The notes beneath the pieces are model-generated. The model was given only the letters and a program-made list of their open reading frames with translations. It made no database searches and was not told the DNA's origin. This document shows, one piece after another, positions 36,301 to 44,400 of a stretch of DNA of 64,000 nucleotides. Source of the DNA: CAVSMC01 sp963728935 (GTDB taxonomy: Bacteria; Pseudomonadota; Gammaproteobacteria; Burkholderiales; Casimicrobiaceae); NCBI GenBank assembly GCA_963728935.1, contig CAVSMC010000001.1:2356001-2420000 (forward strand). Direction: 5' to 3'. The position numbers and the translations under genes were made by a program. Positions within the stretch are counted from its first letter, which is position 1. Each line of letters begins with the position of its first letter.

Positions 36301-37354
36301 CGAGATACTCGGGCGTCGCGCGTCGCGGCGCGTAGACGGGCACGAATAGACCCCCGGCGCGCAGCGTTGCTTCAACCGATGCCGCCGGATCGAGTTCGAC
36401 GACCGGTTGCTCCCGCGGCCGCCGCAGCGCGGAGGCCAGACGGCGCATTTCGTGATCGGCGAGCACGATCGCCGACGCGTCGGCCGGACGAAGCGTACAC
36501 TCCTCCGCATCGCCCAGTGCTTCGAGACGCTTCAACGCGAGGCGCCGCTTTTCGCGGCCGGCGAGCCAGAGTGCGAGCAGCGCGGCGACGCCCGCGAGCG
36601 CAGCACCGGTCAGGATGACATTCCAACGCGGTCCGCCGGCGTTAACCGTTCGTAGCGGCGTGCCCAACGCGACGATCTGCGCCTTGTCGACGACGAACGG
36701 CGCGTCGGGAGGCGGTGGCGGCGAGACCGGCGCGAGTTGCAGCTTGAGCACGATTGGTTGCTCGGTATCGATATCGACGCTTGCGCTGGCCGGCGCGTAA
36801 CCGGGAAGCTCCGCCTGCAACAGGCCCTCGCCGGCCGCGCGCGTCGTCGTCACGCGAAATCGCCCTTGCGAGTCGACACCGACCGGTTTGCCACGAAAGC
36901 GGACCGTCGCCTCCGGCGCCGGTGTCGTCCCGTCGGTTGCTTGCACCACCACGACGCCGTCGAGGCCGATAGGCGCGAATTCGAGATAGACGATGAACAG
37001 GACGCCGAGCGCGAGCGCGGACGCAAGCACGATGCCGATCGCGCGCATGCGCCAGCGCCGCCAGACGTAGAAGGGCTTTGGGGCGACCGGCGCGGGCTCG
37101 CCGGCGGGCGAAGCGGTGTCGGTGCCGCGCCACGACTCGATCACCGATGCGAAGCGACGTTGCTCTTCGGGCAGCGTGCAGAAGATCGGCCCGAGATGCG
37201 ATGCGAGCGCCGTGGCGTCGTCGAGCGGTCGTCCGAGGCGCGCGAACGCGAGCAACAGCTCGTGCGCCGTCAGATATTGACGCGTGTCGACGCGAAAGCC
37301 GCTCGATCGCAATCGCTCGACGAGGATCGTGAGATCGTTCGCCGATTCGTCCAT
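33335..37354 (-). CDS. Membrane protein with vWA-like, WD40 and PASTA domains (MoxR partner)
   Basis: A 1339-aa protein. Residues 1-77 resemble the helical N-terminus of vWA/CoxE partners of MoxR ATPases (LVERLRSSGFRVDTRQYLTAHELLLAF). A TM segment (about 105-127), a carboxypeptidase-regulatory-like beta domain (135-225) and a second TM (244-266) follow. Residues about 320-500 look like a degenerate vWA domain: YLVLVD355RHGI stands where the MIDAS DxSxS should be, and RVVFTPEMPFRWG and LRTYAE match the CoxE end. After a helical stretch and a third TM (near 790), a WD40 region starts with FVAFSPDGKSLVASAADGG. Two PASTA repeats (LPSLVGRPV.., VPNVVGAPID..) and a Cys-bearing tail end it. Twelve nt separate it from the MoxR gene. 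It probably couples ATPase cycling to a membrane-bound scaffold. Confidence 0.75.
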   Translation of the reverse strand: MDESANDLTILVERLRSSGFRVDTRQYLTAHELLLAFARLGRPLDDATALASHLGPIFCTLPEEQRRFASVIESWRGTDTASPAGEPAPVAPKPFYVWRRWRMRAIGIVLASALALGVLFIVYLEFAPIGLDGVVVVQATDGTTPAPEATVRFRGKPVGVDSQGRFRVTTTRAAGEGLLQAELPGYAPASASVDIDTEQPIVLKLQLAPVSPPPPPDAPFVVDKAQIVALGTPLRTVNAGGPRWNVILTGAALAGVAALLALWLAGREKRRLALKRLEALGDAEECTLRPADASAIVLADHEMRRLASALRRPREQPVVELDPAASVEATLRAGGLFVPVYAPRRATPEYLVLVDRHGIDDHWADWVDQWIERLSDSGVAIERYTFRDDPRMCFGDDDKRRAHRLTELVAHHHRATLMMFCESGVFFDGLRDALEPWVGALHPLPRRVVFTPEMPFRWGNREWQLAADGFVVLPAGVEGLRTYAEIAGDWRIERLFPAPYARAYPRAVADEPRRYLDRNAPPDAIADTLIRQVRGSLGPDGFAWLCACAVYPQISWPLTLALAPAVGVPPGRDGARAQSMDLLPALARLPWLRRGFMPDWLRQVLIAQLSPAQRASVRATLESLLEQLVLAASPEAVKAGVVQAARPSRGPPIAISRWIGPIDLLRAAPPASPLRDRIFLGFIAGVSRDTLTLEVRDAFRRLFRRDAGALPEATRAPTGTSAGAAMPDDVSLPARATHAADRARRVARALIERVGGLMALHPTAANALMSAGVGVAAFAVLAAVLPAARVPAPSTSSFVAFSPDGKSLVASAADGGLAWVRTADRASSLRPRVGAVATAAVFSRDGATLAVGYDDGGVDLIDVTNRRALGVRAKAASTRILSMSYDADGRLWTASADALAQIDPKRSQVLTVLPLPVSANVVKAITLDHAARRYALLDTNGTLRLSGIGGAEQASTFDELSCNTIAAPAFSPDDRYLACGGPNGAVIWDIATGTLSNAPIAWTRDISLARSGDITSIAISADGYFVAVGTSDGTIEFVDLLTRQQSRGPPDVIEGGARAAAFSPTGDLFVAATTSEVDLWPMAARRPAPTAGDPNAQQASTTTLGTVEQQSQAPARRVTLPSLVGRPVRTALIQLERQKLQLAQPQTRASSAPKDTIIAQNPAGGSLVLPGSSVSVVVSDGSLARVPNVVGAPIDGAQKMLAQVGLSVASVQSADSNEPAGTVISQQPRAGVEVSPRSSVTLYVAKAAGTAPVTQTAPNAPADVVQRNVPDQAQIVQSQGWCCIRRGVTAQQNALPELAAQPVRSTADECRKRGGEFSTDEKEARARCLGSPQPPVLMK

Positions 37355-37366
37355 CGCGTGCGATCG

Positions 37367-38380
37367 CTACTTGCCGCCGAGGAACGTGTCGAGCGCCCTG
37401 CGCACGCGATCCTGGTCGTCGGGATCCTTGGACAGCGCGCTGATGCCCGCGCGCGCGATGTCGGCTGCGGCCTTCATCGGCTTTGCCGGGTTCGCCTTTC
37501 GGCTCAACATGAACGTGAGCCATTGAATCAGCTCGGCCGGCGAGATCTTGCGTTTGGTGACGTTGTTCTCGCGCAGCTGCAGGAAGAAGCGCAGCGCGTC
37601 GTCGATCAGCGCTCCGTTGACGGCGTCGAAGCGCGTGAGGCGCGCAAGCAGGATCTTCTGCAGCCGCTCGGGATCGGGGAACGGGATGTTGTAGTAGATG
37701 CAGCGGCGCAGGAACGGATCGGGCAGGTTCTTTTCCGAATTGCTGGTGATGAAGACGAGCGGCCGGTAATCTTCGGCGAGCGTGCCCGGTCCGCCGATCT
37801 GCGCATTCCTGAGCTCGGGGATGCGAAAGTACATCTGATCGATCTCGTTCAGCAGATCGTTCGGAAAGTCGCGCGGCGCCTTGTCGATCTCGTCGATCAG
37901 CACGATGCTGCGAATCGGACCCCAGTGACCGAAATCCGGCGGCAGGAACGGCGCAACCGCTTCCTTGGGCAGCGCGTTGATCAGGCTGCGCCCGAGCGCG
38001 TTGTACGTGATGTAATCGACGTTGTTGTCGCTGCCGCCGGTGTGCGCGGCCTGGAAGCGGCGCAGCGTGTCGAACGAATAGAACAGGTCCCGCGCGACGG
38101 TCGTCGACTTGGTCTCGAACTTCTCGACGCGCTCGGACGAGACGTTGAGAAGCTTGCGATGCGCGAGCTGCCACGCGACGCTCGACGCGAGCTGCGTCTT
38201 TCCCGTCCCCGGCTCGCCGGTCACGAGCAGCGGCCGATTGAGCACCAATGCGACATTCACCGCATCGACGAGACCGGCGTCGGGTTGATACCCGGCCGGA
38301 TGATCGAGCGCGGGAATGTCGGCCGCGGCGGCGCCGGCGGCCGCAGGCGCGATGTCGGCGGTATCGGCGGCGTAGTACAT
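37367..38380 (-). CDS. MoxR-type AAA+ ATPase
   Basis: 337 aa from the ATG at 38380, which is 13 nt after the TIR gene's stop. An earlier ATG at 38425 overlaps that gene and is less likely. Walker A is GEPGTGKTQLA, Walker B is IVLIDEID, and sensor 1 sits in FITSNSEKNLPDPFLRRC with the Arg fingers. The C-terminal lid ends in DQDRVRRALDTFL. The pairing with a vWA-like protein and the effectors around is typical of MoxR-vWA switches, which remodel partners with ATP. In conflict systems this unit is thought to control effector activation. Confidence 0.88.
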   Translation of the reverse strand: MYYAADTADIAPAAAGAAAADIPALDHPAGYQPDAGLVDAVNVALVLNRPLLVTGEPGTGKTQLASSVAWQLAHRKLLNVSSERVEKFETKSTTVARDLFYSFDTLRRFQAAHTGGSDNNVDYITYNALGRSLINALPKEAVAPFLPPDFGHWGPIRSIVLIDEIDKAPRDFPNDLLNEIDQMYFRIPELRNAQIGGPGTLAEDYRPLVFITSNSEKNLPDPFLRRCIYYNIPFPDPERLQKILLARLTRFDAVNGALIDDALRFFLQLRENNVTKRKISPAELIQWLTFMLSRKANPAKPMKAAADIARAGISALSKDPDDQDRVRRALDTFLGGK

Positions 38381-38393
38381 CGTCGCAGGCTCC

Positions 38394-39626
38394 TCAGGCA
38401 GCCGCGAGAATCCGCCGCACGCCATCGACGAAATTCAACATGCGCATCTTGCCCTTTGCGACGCACGCGGTCTCGTCATCGGTCAGCGCGAGGAGCTTCG
38501 GCTCGAAACCGGTGACCATGCGCTTCACTTCGTCGATGGCGAGCCATTCGGCGACGTTGTCCTGCGTGACCGGCGACAGGCGCGGCAGCAGCCCGACGAG
38601 ATCGCCGCTCGCGAGCGTCTGCGCGTCGTCGTCGTACGTGACGTTGATCCACAGAACCGCCGGCATTCCCGACGAGGGGTCGGCCTTGGCGGCGTCGACG
38701 AGCAGCGTCCGCCACGCGTCGACGAAACCCTGAACCAGCGCGCCGCCGCAGTGCTCGAGGTCGGACCACGTGACCTGCATCACCGCGACCAGCGGCTGCG
38801 GCAGCCGGCGCACGTGGACCAGAAGCTCCGCTTGCGTCGCCGCGGGCCGCTGCATCGCGTCCGCCTTGAGCGCGCGCGAGAGCACATCGGCGTATTGGCC
38901 GGATTTCGCTTTCTCGCGGTTCCATTGCAACGCGCACACCGCGACGCCGTCGCGCGCATCGAAAAGGTTCTCGAGCACGCGGCGATAGCGCAAACGATCG
39001 AGAAACGAGCCGTGGAACTCCCACTTGTGGCCATGCAGGATGCAGACGTACGCCTGCTGTCCCCCGTTGCCGGCGCCGATCAGATCGACCAGCGCATCCT
39101 GCTGCTCGACGCGGTCGCACAGATACGGCAGGACCGCGGGTATCGGCCGCCGGCCCGAGGTGACTGGCAGTTGGCCGCCGACGAGCCACGTCTCGGCACG
39201 CGACGCGAGTTGGGTGAAATCGGCCTCCCAATTGTCGGGCGTGAGCTTCGCCGCATTGCGCGCGATCAGCGGCTGCAGCAACGGCGGCAGACGCAAAACG
39301 TCGGGCAGCGCGGCGTTGCCGACCAGCACGGGCACCGTGCGAACGCGCTTGCTCGCGAGCGCCTGCGCGATCTCGCGACGCACCCAGTCGTTCGCGTCGG
39401 CGAGGCGGGCAAGATTGTCGTCGCTCAACCAGGACGGTCCGATCACCGCGAGACAGACGCTGCATTCGTCGAGCGCCTGCATGATGCGGTCGGGAAAGTC
39501 GTCGCCGAAGTCGATCGCCTCGCGATCGGCGTCGACGAACACGTCGAATCGATCGCCGAGATCGCGTGCGATGCGCCGAGCGCGTTCGCCGTCGCCGCGT
39601 CGGTAGCTGACGAATAGGTCGGTCAT
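38394..39626 (-). CDS. TIR domain fused to an inactive-STAND-like domain
   Basis: A 410-aa protein. The TIR domain occupies residues 1-130: LFVSYRRGDGERARRIARDL, VFVDADREAIDFGDDFPDRIMQAL, CLAVIGPSWL and DWVRRE85IAQAL, whose Glu85 stands where NAD-cleaving TIRs have the catalytic Glu. Residues about 165-400 match the pattern of an iSTAND domain (LPYLCDRVEQQDALVDLI then VCILHGHKWEFHGSFLDRLRY), which has a P-loop-like fold but no P-loop GxGKS. It probably makes the TIR a regulated NADase or signal producer. It is the first gene of the minus arm, divergent from the lipoprotein gene, and followed by MoxR. Confidence 0.8.
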   Translation of the reverse strand: MTDLFVSYRRGDGERARRIARDLGDRFDVFVDADREAIDFGDDFPDRIMQALDECSVCLAVIGPSWLSDDNLARLADANDWVRREIAQALASKRVRTVPVLVGNAALPDVLRLPPLLQPLIARNAAKLTPDNWEADFTQLASRAETWLVGGQLPVTSGRRPIPAVLPYLCDRVEQQDALVDLIGAGNGGQQAYVCILHGHKWEFHGSFLDRLRYRRVLENLFDARDGVAVCALQWNREKAKSGQYADVLSRALKADAMQRPAATQAELLVHVRRLPQPLVAVMQVTWSDLEHCGGALVQGFVDAWRTLLVDAAKADPSSGMPAVLWINVTYDDDAQTLASGDLVGLLPRLSPVTQDNVAEWLAIDEVKRMVTGFEPKLLALTDDETACVAKGKMRMLNFVDGVRRILAAA

Positions 39627-39928
39627 TGCAGCGAAGCGAAGAAGTGCGGCGCCGGAGTCATCGACGCAGCGATGCTCTTACGCAGCGGCTCGAAAGGGCG
39701 CATGAATTCTTTCAGAACTGCCTGTAGACTTCAAGCGCAAAGTAGCGATGCTCCGCGGCAAACCGCTCGCGCCCGGCGATCGCAACGCGATATCGGTCCC
39801 GATCGATCCGGCGACAGAGACCTTGCCGCGGCCATGAATTTTCGGCATCCACTTGACGATGCGGTCGCTTTGTTTGTTTACTACGGCGCACCGTGGCGTT
39901 CGTGCCAATTTCAGCCGGGACTCCAGCG
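39627..39928. other. Divergent control region of the conflict island
   Basis: About 300 bp separate the TIR gene (minus) from the lipoprotein gene (plus) and must carry the promoters of both arms. A possible sigma70 promoter toward the plus arm is at 39853-39882. No clear operator dyad was seen. The short frames inside have no recognisable product. Confidence 0.5.
39853..39882 (+). promoter_or_regulatory. Possible sigma70 promoter of the effector arm
   Basis: TTGACG (39853-39858), an 18-bp spacer and TTTACT (39877-39882), 46 bp before the lipoprotein ATG. The -35 is close to consensus and the spacer is AT-richer than its surroundings; the -10 is weak. Only sequence pattern supports it. Confidence 0.35.
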
Positions 39929-40834
39929 ATGAATCGGTGTGAACGCTTGGTGGCCATCATCGCGTGCGTGGCGATCGTCGGCGCTTGTGCCGGCCCGACG
40001 ATCCAGCAGGCCGCGACGTTCGGCAAGGCGGGCACCGACTACACGGAGGCCGTCGGCGGATTGCTCGACGTCTATCTCACCACGCGCGTCGATGCGAACT
40101 CGCTCGCGGCGCTCGACGTGCGAGCGGAGAAGCTCGGCGCGCAACTCGCCGCCGAGCTGCCGTCTACGATCGACGAGTTCGACAAGCGTGCGATCGTCGC
40201 CGTGCGCGAAACGGCGCAACTGCGCGACAACGTGCGGCTGCTGCGCGCGTACTTCGAAAGTCTCAACGCGTTGGCGACGACGAACCTTCCCGACGAAGCA
40301 GGCGCGGCGCTGAAAAGCCTCGGCGCGGCGATCCAGGATGTCAACAAGGTGACCGGCGGTTCCGGAACCGTGCTGACGCCCGCGCAACTGAACTACGTCG
40401 AGAAGATCGGCAAGCTCGGCGTCAAGGCTGCCGTGTCGGCGAAGCTTCGCGAAGCGCTGGAGCGCGACAAGGAAGCGATCGCCTGGCAGCTCGCATGGCA
40501 GGAATTGATGCTCGGCACACTCGTGAAGCCGGTGCAAGCGGAGTACGAGCGGCGCCTCCGCGAGCTCCATCGCGAGAAGGTCGCCGGACCTTACGCCGAC
40601 GGCACGGCCAGGCTCGGCGCCGCGTGGATGGAGTACCGGCGCAAGTGGGTTCAGTCGCGCTTCTACGTCGAATCGTTCGTGAAGGCGCAACAGGCGGCGA
40701 CCTACATGAGGAGCGTGTGGGAAGACATGATATCGGGACAAACGGACGTGTCGTCGATTCGGCTGATCCTCGCCGACCTCAAGGAGTTCACCGGCGTGGT
40801 CCGCGCGTTCGACGAAGCGGAAAAGAAGAAGTGA
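39929..40834 (+). CDS. Helical lipoprotein heading the effector operon
   Basis: 301 aa from the ATG at 39929 (MNRCERLVAIIACVAIVGAC). The signal sequence ends in a lipobox (IVGAC), so it should be lipidated and sent to the periplasm. The mature part is entirely helical (VDANSLAALDVRAEKLGAQLAAEL, RAIVAVRETAQLRDNVRLLRAYFESL, EAEYERRLRELHREK-like segments). No family is recognised. It lies 14 nt before the next gene. As an envelope lipoprotein in front of cytoplasmic-looking effectors, it may sense envelope stress or protect the cell from the lipases. That role is inferred from context. Confidence 0.6.
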   Translation: MNRCERLVAIIACVAIVGACAGPTIQQAATFGKAGTDYTEAVGGLLDVYLTTRVDANSLAALDVRAEKLGAQLAAELPSTIDEFDKRAIVAVRETAQLRDNVRLLRAYFESLNALATTNLPDEAGAALKSLGAAIQDVNKVTGGSGTVLTPAQLNYVEKIGKLGVKAAVSAKLREALERDKEAIAWQLAWQELMLGTLVKPVQAEYERRLRELHREKVAGPYADGTARLGAAWMEYRRKWVQSRFYVESFVKAQQAATYMRSVWEDMISGQTDVSSIRLILADLKEFTGVVRAFDEAEKKK

Positions 40835-40848
40835 GCAGCGAGGACCGC

Positions 40849-41373
40849 ATGGCGACGCGCAAATCGACCAAGAAGGGGAAGGCTCGGACGACCCCACGCG
40901 CTCGCAGGCCGCGCGCCAAATCGGCGCCCGCTGCGACCGCTGCGGTCGCCGTCCATCGTTCATCGCTGATGCCGCCGAGGATGCGCAGCGGCAGCGGCGC
41001 AACGCGCGAGGCGGCAACGCCCATCGGTGCGACCGCTGATCAGATCGCCGAGATCGAACGCACGATCGACGTCGTTTCAGGCGTCGTCGAACGGCTGAAA
41101 GGCATGAGCGCGGACGAGGTCGCCGCGCTCACGCTCGCCGACCGGCAGGCGCGCGCGCATGCATTGTCCGACGCGAGGCTCGCGCTCGAAGACCTCGAGA
41201 ATGCGAAGCTCGCGATGCTGAACGCGGCGTTTCAATCGCGGCGTGCCGAGCTTGCGCGTGCGACGTCGCAGCTCGCCGACGACTTGAGCCGACTGCAGGA
41301 CACCGTCGCGTTCATCGGCGCCGCGGCGTCCGTCGTCGGCATCATCGCCGACATCGTGTCGGTGCTCAAATAG
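40849..41373 (+). CDS. Small basic-helical protein with C-terminal hydrophobic hairpin
   Basis: 174 aa from the ATG at 40849. Residues 1-50 are highly basic (MATRKSTKKGKARTTPRARRPR). Residues 65-150 form a helical coil (ERTIDVVSGVVERLKGM and ARLALEDLENAKLAMLNAAF). The end is hydrophobic (VAFIGAAASVVGIIADIVSVLK). The basic start could bind nucleic acid or a negatively charged surface, and the end could insert in a membrane. It lies 14 nt after the lipoprotein gene and 27 nt before the fusion gene. No family is recognised. Confidence 0.5.
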   Translation: MATRKSTKKGKARTTPRARRPRAKSAPAATAAVAVHRSSLMPPRMRSGSGATREAATPIGATADQIAEIERTIDVVSGVVERLKGMSADEVAALTLADRQARAHALSDARLALEDLENAKLAMLNAAFQSRRAELARATSQLADDLSRLQDTVAFIGAAASVVGIIADIVSVLK

Positions 41374-41400
41374 TTTTCCACAGCGCGGAGACACCAGCCC

Positions 41401-44400
41401 ATGGCCTCGGCGTCCGGCCCGATCGTGTTCATCGTTCCCGGCACGCCGGTTGCGGCGGAAGTCACCGGCCGCGCGGCGCCCGCCGCGCAGCAGTCGACGG
41501 TGCTGCCACGCGGCCGCGTCAAGGCATCGGTGCGTATCGGCGCGCGGCGCGGCGCCGATGCGCAGACGCGGCTTACGGCGAATCCCGGCGAGGATGTCGT
41601 CGTCCTGCATATCGCGAACGGGCCATCGCTCGTGCTGCATCCCGAGAACGCGCGCGACCTGATGTTGGCGCAAAGCGATCGGCGTCGCGACAGCGGCGCA
41701 GGCGGCAAGCGCGCTTCGTCGCTTCCCGACGAAGTGCGCGTGCCCGTGCGATTGCAATGGCGAGGGCTCGAGCAAGCCGTCGCGTCGCGAGGCATCGCGC
41801 GCGGCGGGCTCGGCGACGCGCTCGTAACGGGCGTCGACATCGTTGCGGGACTTGGCAAAGACGACGCGGCCCATTTCGTCGCGAGCGCCGTCGTGCGCAA
41901 GGTCGATGCGCAGGTCGACGCCGGCGTCTATGCGCTACGCGCCGAAAAGCTCGAGCCGCTCAAGGGCAGCGGCGCCAAGCTCGCCGAGGTGCCGGCGGCT
42001 GGCCGACCGATGCTCGTGCTGATCCACGGCACATTCAGCACGACGACGAGCTCGTTCGGCAATCTTTGGACGCAGCATCCGCAACGCGTGCGCGCGCTGT
42101 TCGACCGCTACGAAGGCCGTGTGTACGCGCTCGACCATCCGACGTTGGGCGTGAGCCCGATCGCGAACGCGTTGACGCTCGCACAGGCAATGCCGCAAGG
42201 CGCGCGTCTGCATTTGATGACGCATTCGCGCGGCGGTCTCGTCGCCGAAGCGCTCGCGCGCGTGTGCGCGAATCCCGATCGGATCAAGGCCGATCTTGCG
42301 CGCTTCGCCGGCACCCGCGATGCCGACGACCTCGCGGCGCTCGCCGCGCTCGCGAAGAAGCGCGGCATCGCCGTCGAGCGCGTCGTTCGCGTCGCGTGTC
42401 CCGCGCGCGGGACGCTTCTCGCGTCGCGCAGGCTCGACGCATACGTGTCGGTGTTCAAGTGGACGCTCGAGCTTGCCGGCGTGCCGGTGGCTGCCGAGCT
42501 CGTCGACTTCCTGGGCGAAGTCGCGCGGCGCCGGCAGGACAAGAACGCGCTGCCCGGTCTCGAAGCGCAGATTCCGAGCAGCGCGCTCGTGCAATGGCTG
42601 CACGCCGTCGACGATCCGATTCCGGGCGAGCTTCGCGTCGTCGCGGGGGACATCGAAGGCGATTCGGTCGTCTCGTGGGTGAAAACTCTGATGGCCGACG
42701 CGTTCTATCGCACCGAGAACGATCTGGTCGTCGATACGCGGTCGATGTACGGCGGAAGCCCTCGCGCCGGCGGCGCGACTTTCCTGCTCGACGAAGGCGG
42801 CACGGTTTCGCATTTCGCGTATTTCAGCAACGAGCGCACGGCGCAGGCGATCGTCGATGCGCTCGTGCAGGACGCGCCGGGCGGCTTTCGCACGATCGGA
42901 CCGCTGTCGTGGGCGGGCAAGTCGTCGACGGGGAAGCGTGCCGCGTCGGGCGATGAGCGCGCCGCGAGCCAAAAGCCCGCGGTCTTTGTGCTGCCCGGCA
43001 TTCTCGGCAGCAACCTGAAGGCCGACGGCAAGCGCATCTGGCTCTCGTTTCGCATCGTCAACGGGTTGAAACGCCTCGCGTACAAGGCCGGAAAGCCGGA
43101 CGGCGTGCTGCCGGACCGGCCGATCGAGAACGTCTACGACGGCCTGATGGCGTTCCTCGATGCGACGCATGAAGTGATCGAGTTCGCGTTCGATTGGCGC
43201 CGGCCGATCGAAGAGGAAGCGCGACGCCTCGCGAGCGCCGTCGACGCTGCGCTCGCCGCACGCGCCGCGACCGCGCAGCCGGTCCGGCTGCTCGTGCATT
43301 CGATGGGCGGCCTCGTCGCGCGGACGATGCAGCTCGAGGCTCCCGACGTCTGGGACCGCATGATGGCGCGACCGGGCGCCCGTGTTCTGATGCTCGGCAC
43401 GCCGAACGCCGGGTCGTGGGCGCCGATGCAGGTGCTGTCCGGCGACGATTCGTTCGGCAACATGCTCGCTTCGCTCGGCGCGCCGTTTGCCGATAAAGCG
43501 GCGAAGCAGCTGATGGCGGACATGCCGGGCTTCCTGCAGCTGCAGTGGGGGCTGCTCGATACGACGCTCGGACTCGACAACGCGCAAACGTGGCGCAAGC
43601 TCGCCGACGACGATCTGCGCCTCGTGCGCGAATTCAGCTACTGGCACCACGACGAGTTGCAGGCGGCGCCCTACGAGTGGGGCGTGCCGACGCAAGCCGT
43701 GCTCGATCGAGCGATCGCGCTGCGAAAGCGCCTCGACGCGCAGGTGGCCGATCGGCTGCCTGCGTTCGCCGACAAGCTCTCGCTCGTCGTCGGCAAGGCG
43801 AAGTTCACGCCGGACGGGTTCCAGGTCGGCCCCGACGGATTGTTCTACCTCGATGCACCCGAGGCGGGCGATGGCCGCGTCACCCGCGCGAGCGCGATGT
43901 TACCCGGCGTGCGCACGTGGCATATCGACTGCGAGCACGGCGATCTTCCGAAAGCCAAATTCGCGTTCGATGGCTATCTCGATCTGCTCGAGCGCGGCGA
44001 CACTGCGCGCCTCGAGCGTGTTGAGGACATGGCGCCTTTGCGCGATGCGCCGGCGGTGCACGTCAAGAGTCGTCCGGCTCGCGAGCCCCGCCAATCGACG
44101 CCGCCGCAAACGGAAAGCGACATCTACGCGCCGGCCACGAGCGACGTTCGTGCAGTGGCTACCGGCAGCGCGTTGCGCGTGAGCGTGGTCAACGGCGACG
44201 TCACGTTCGTGCGCGAGCCGCTGATGATCGGCCACTACCGGTCGCTGCGATTGACCGGCACCGAAAGCGTCGTCGACCGCTTTCTCGACAAGCGGATGGA
44301 AGCGTCGCTTCGCACCGGGCTCTATGCCGACGCGCCGGGCACGCACGAGATCTTCGTCAACACGCGTCGCGATCCGATCAATCCATGGCGGATGCCGCGC

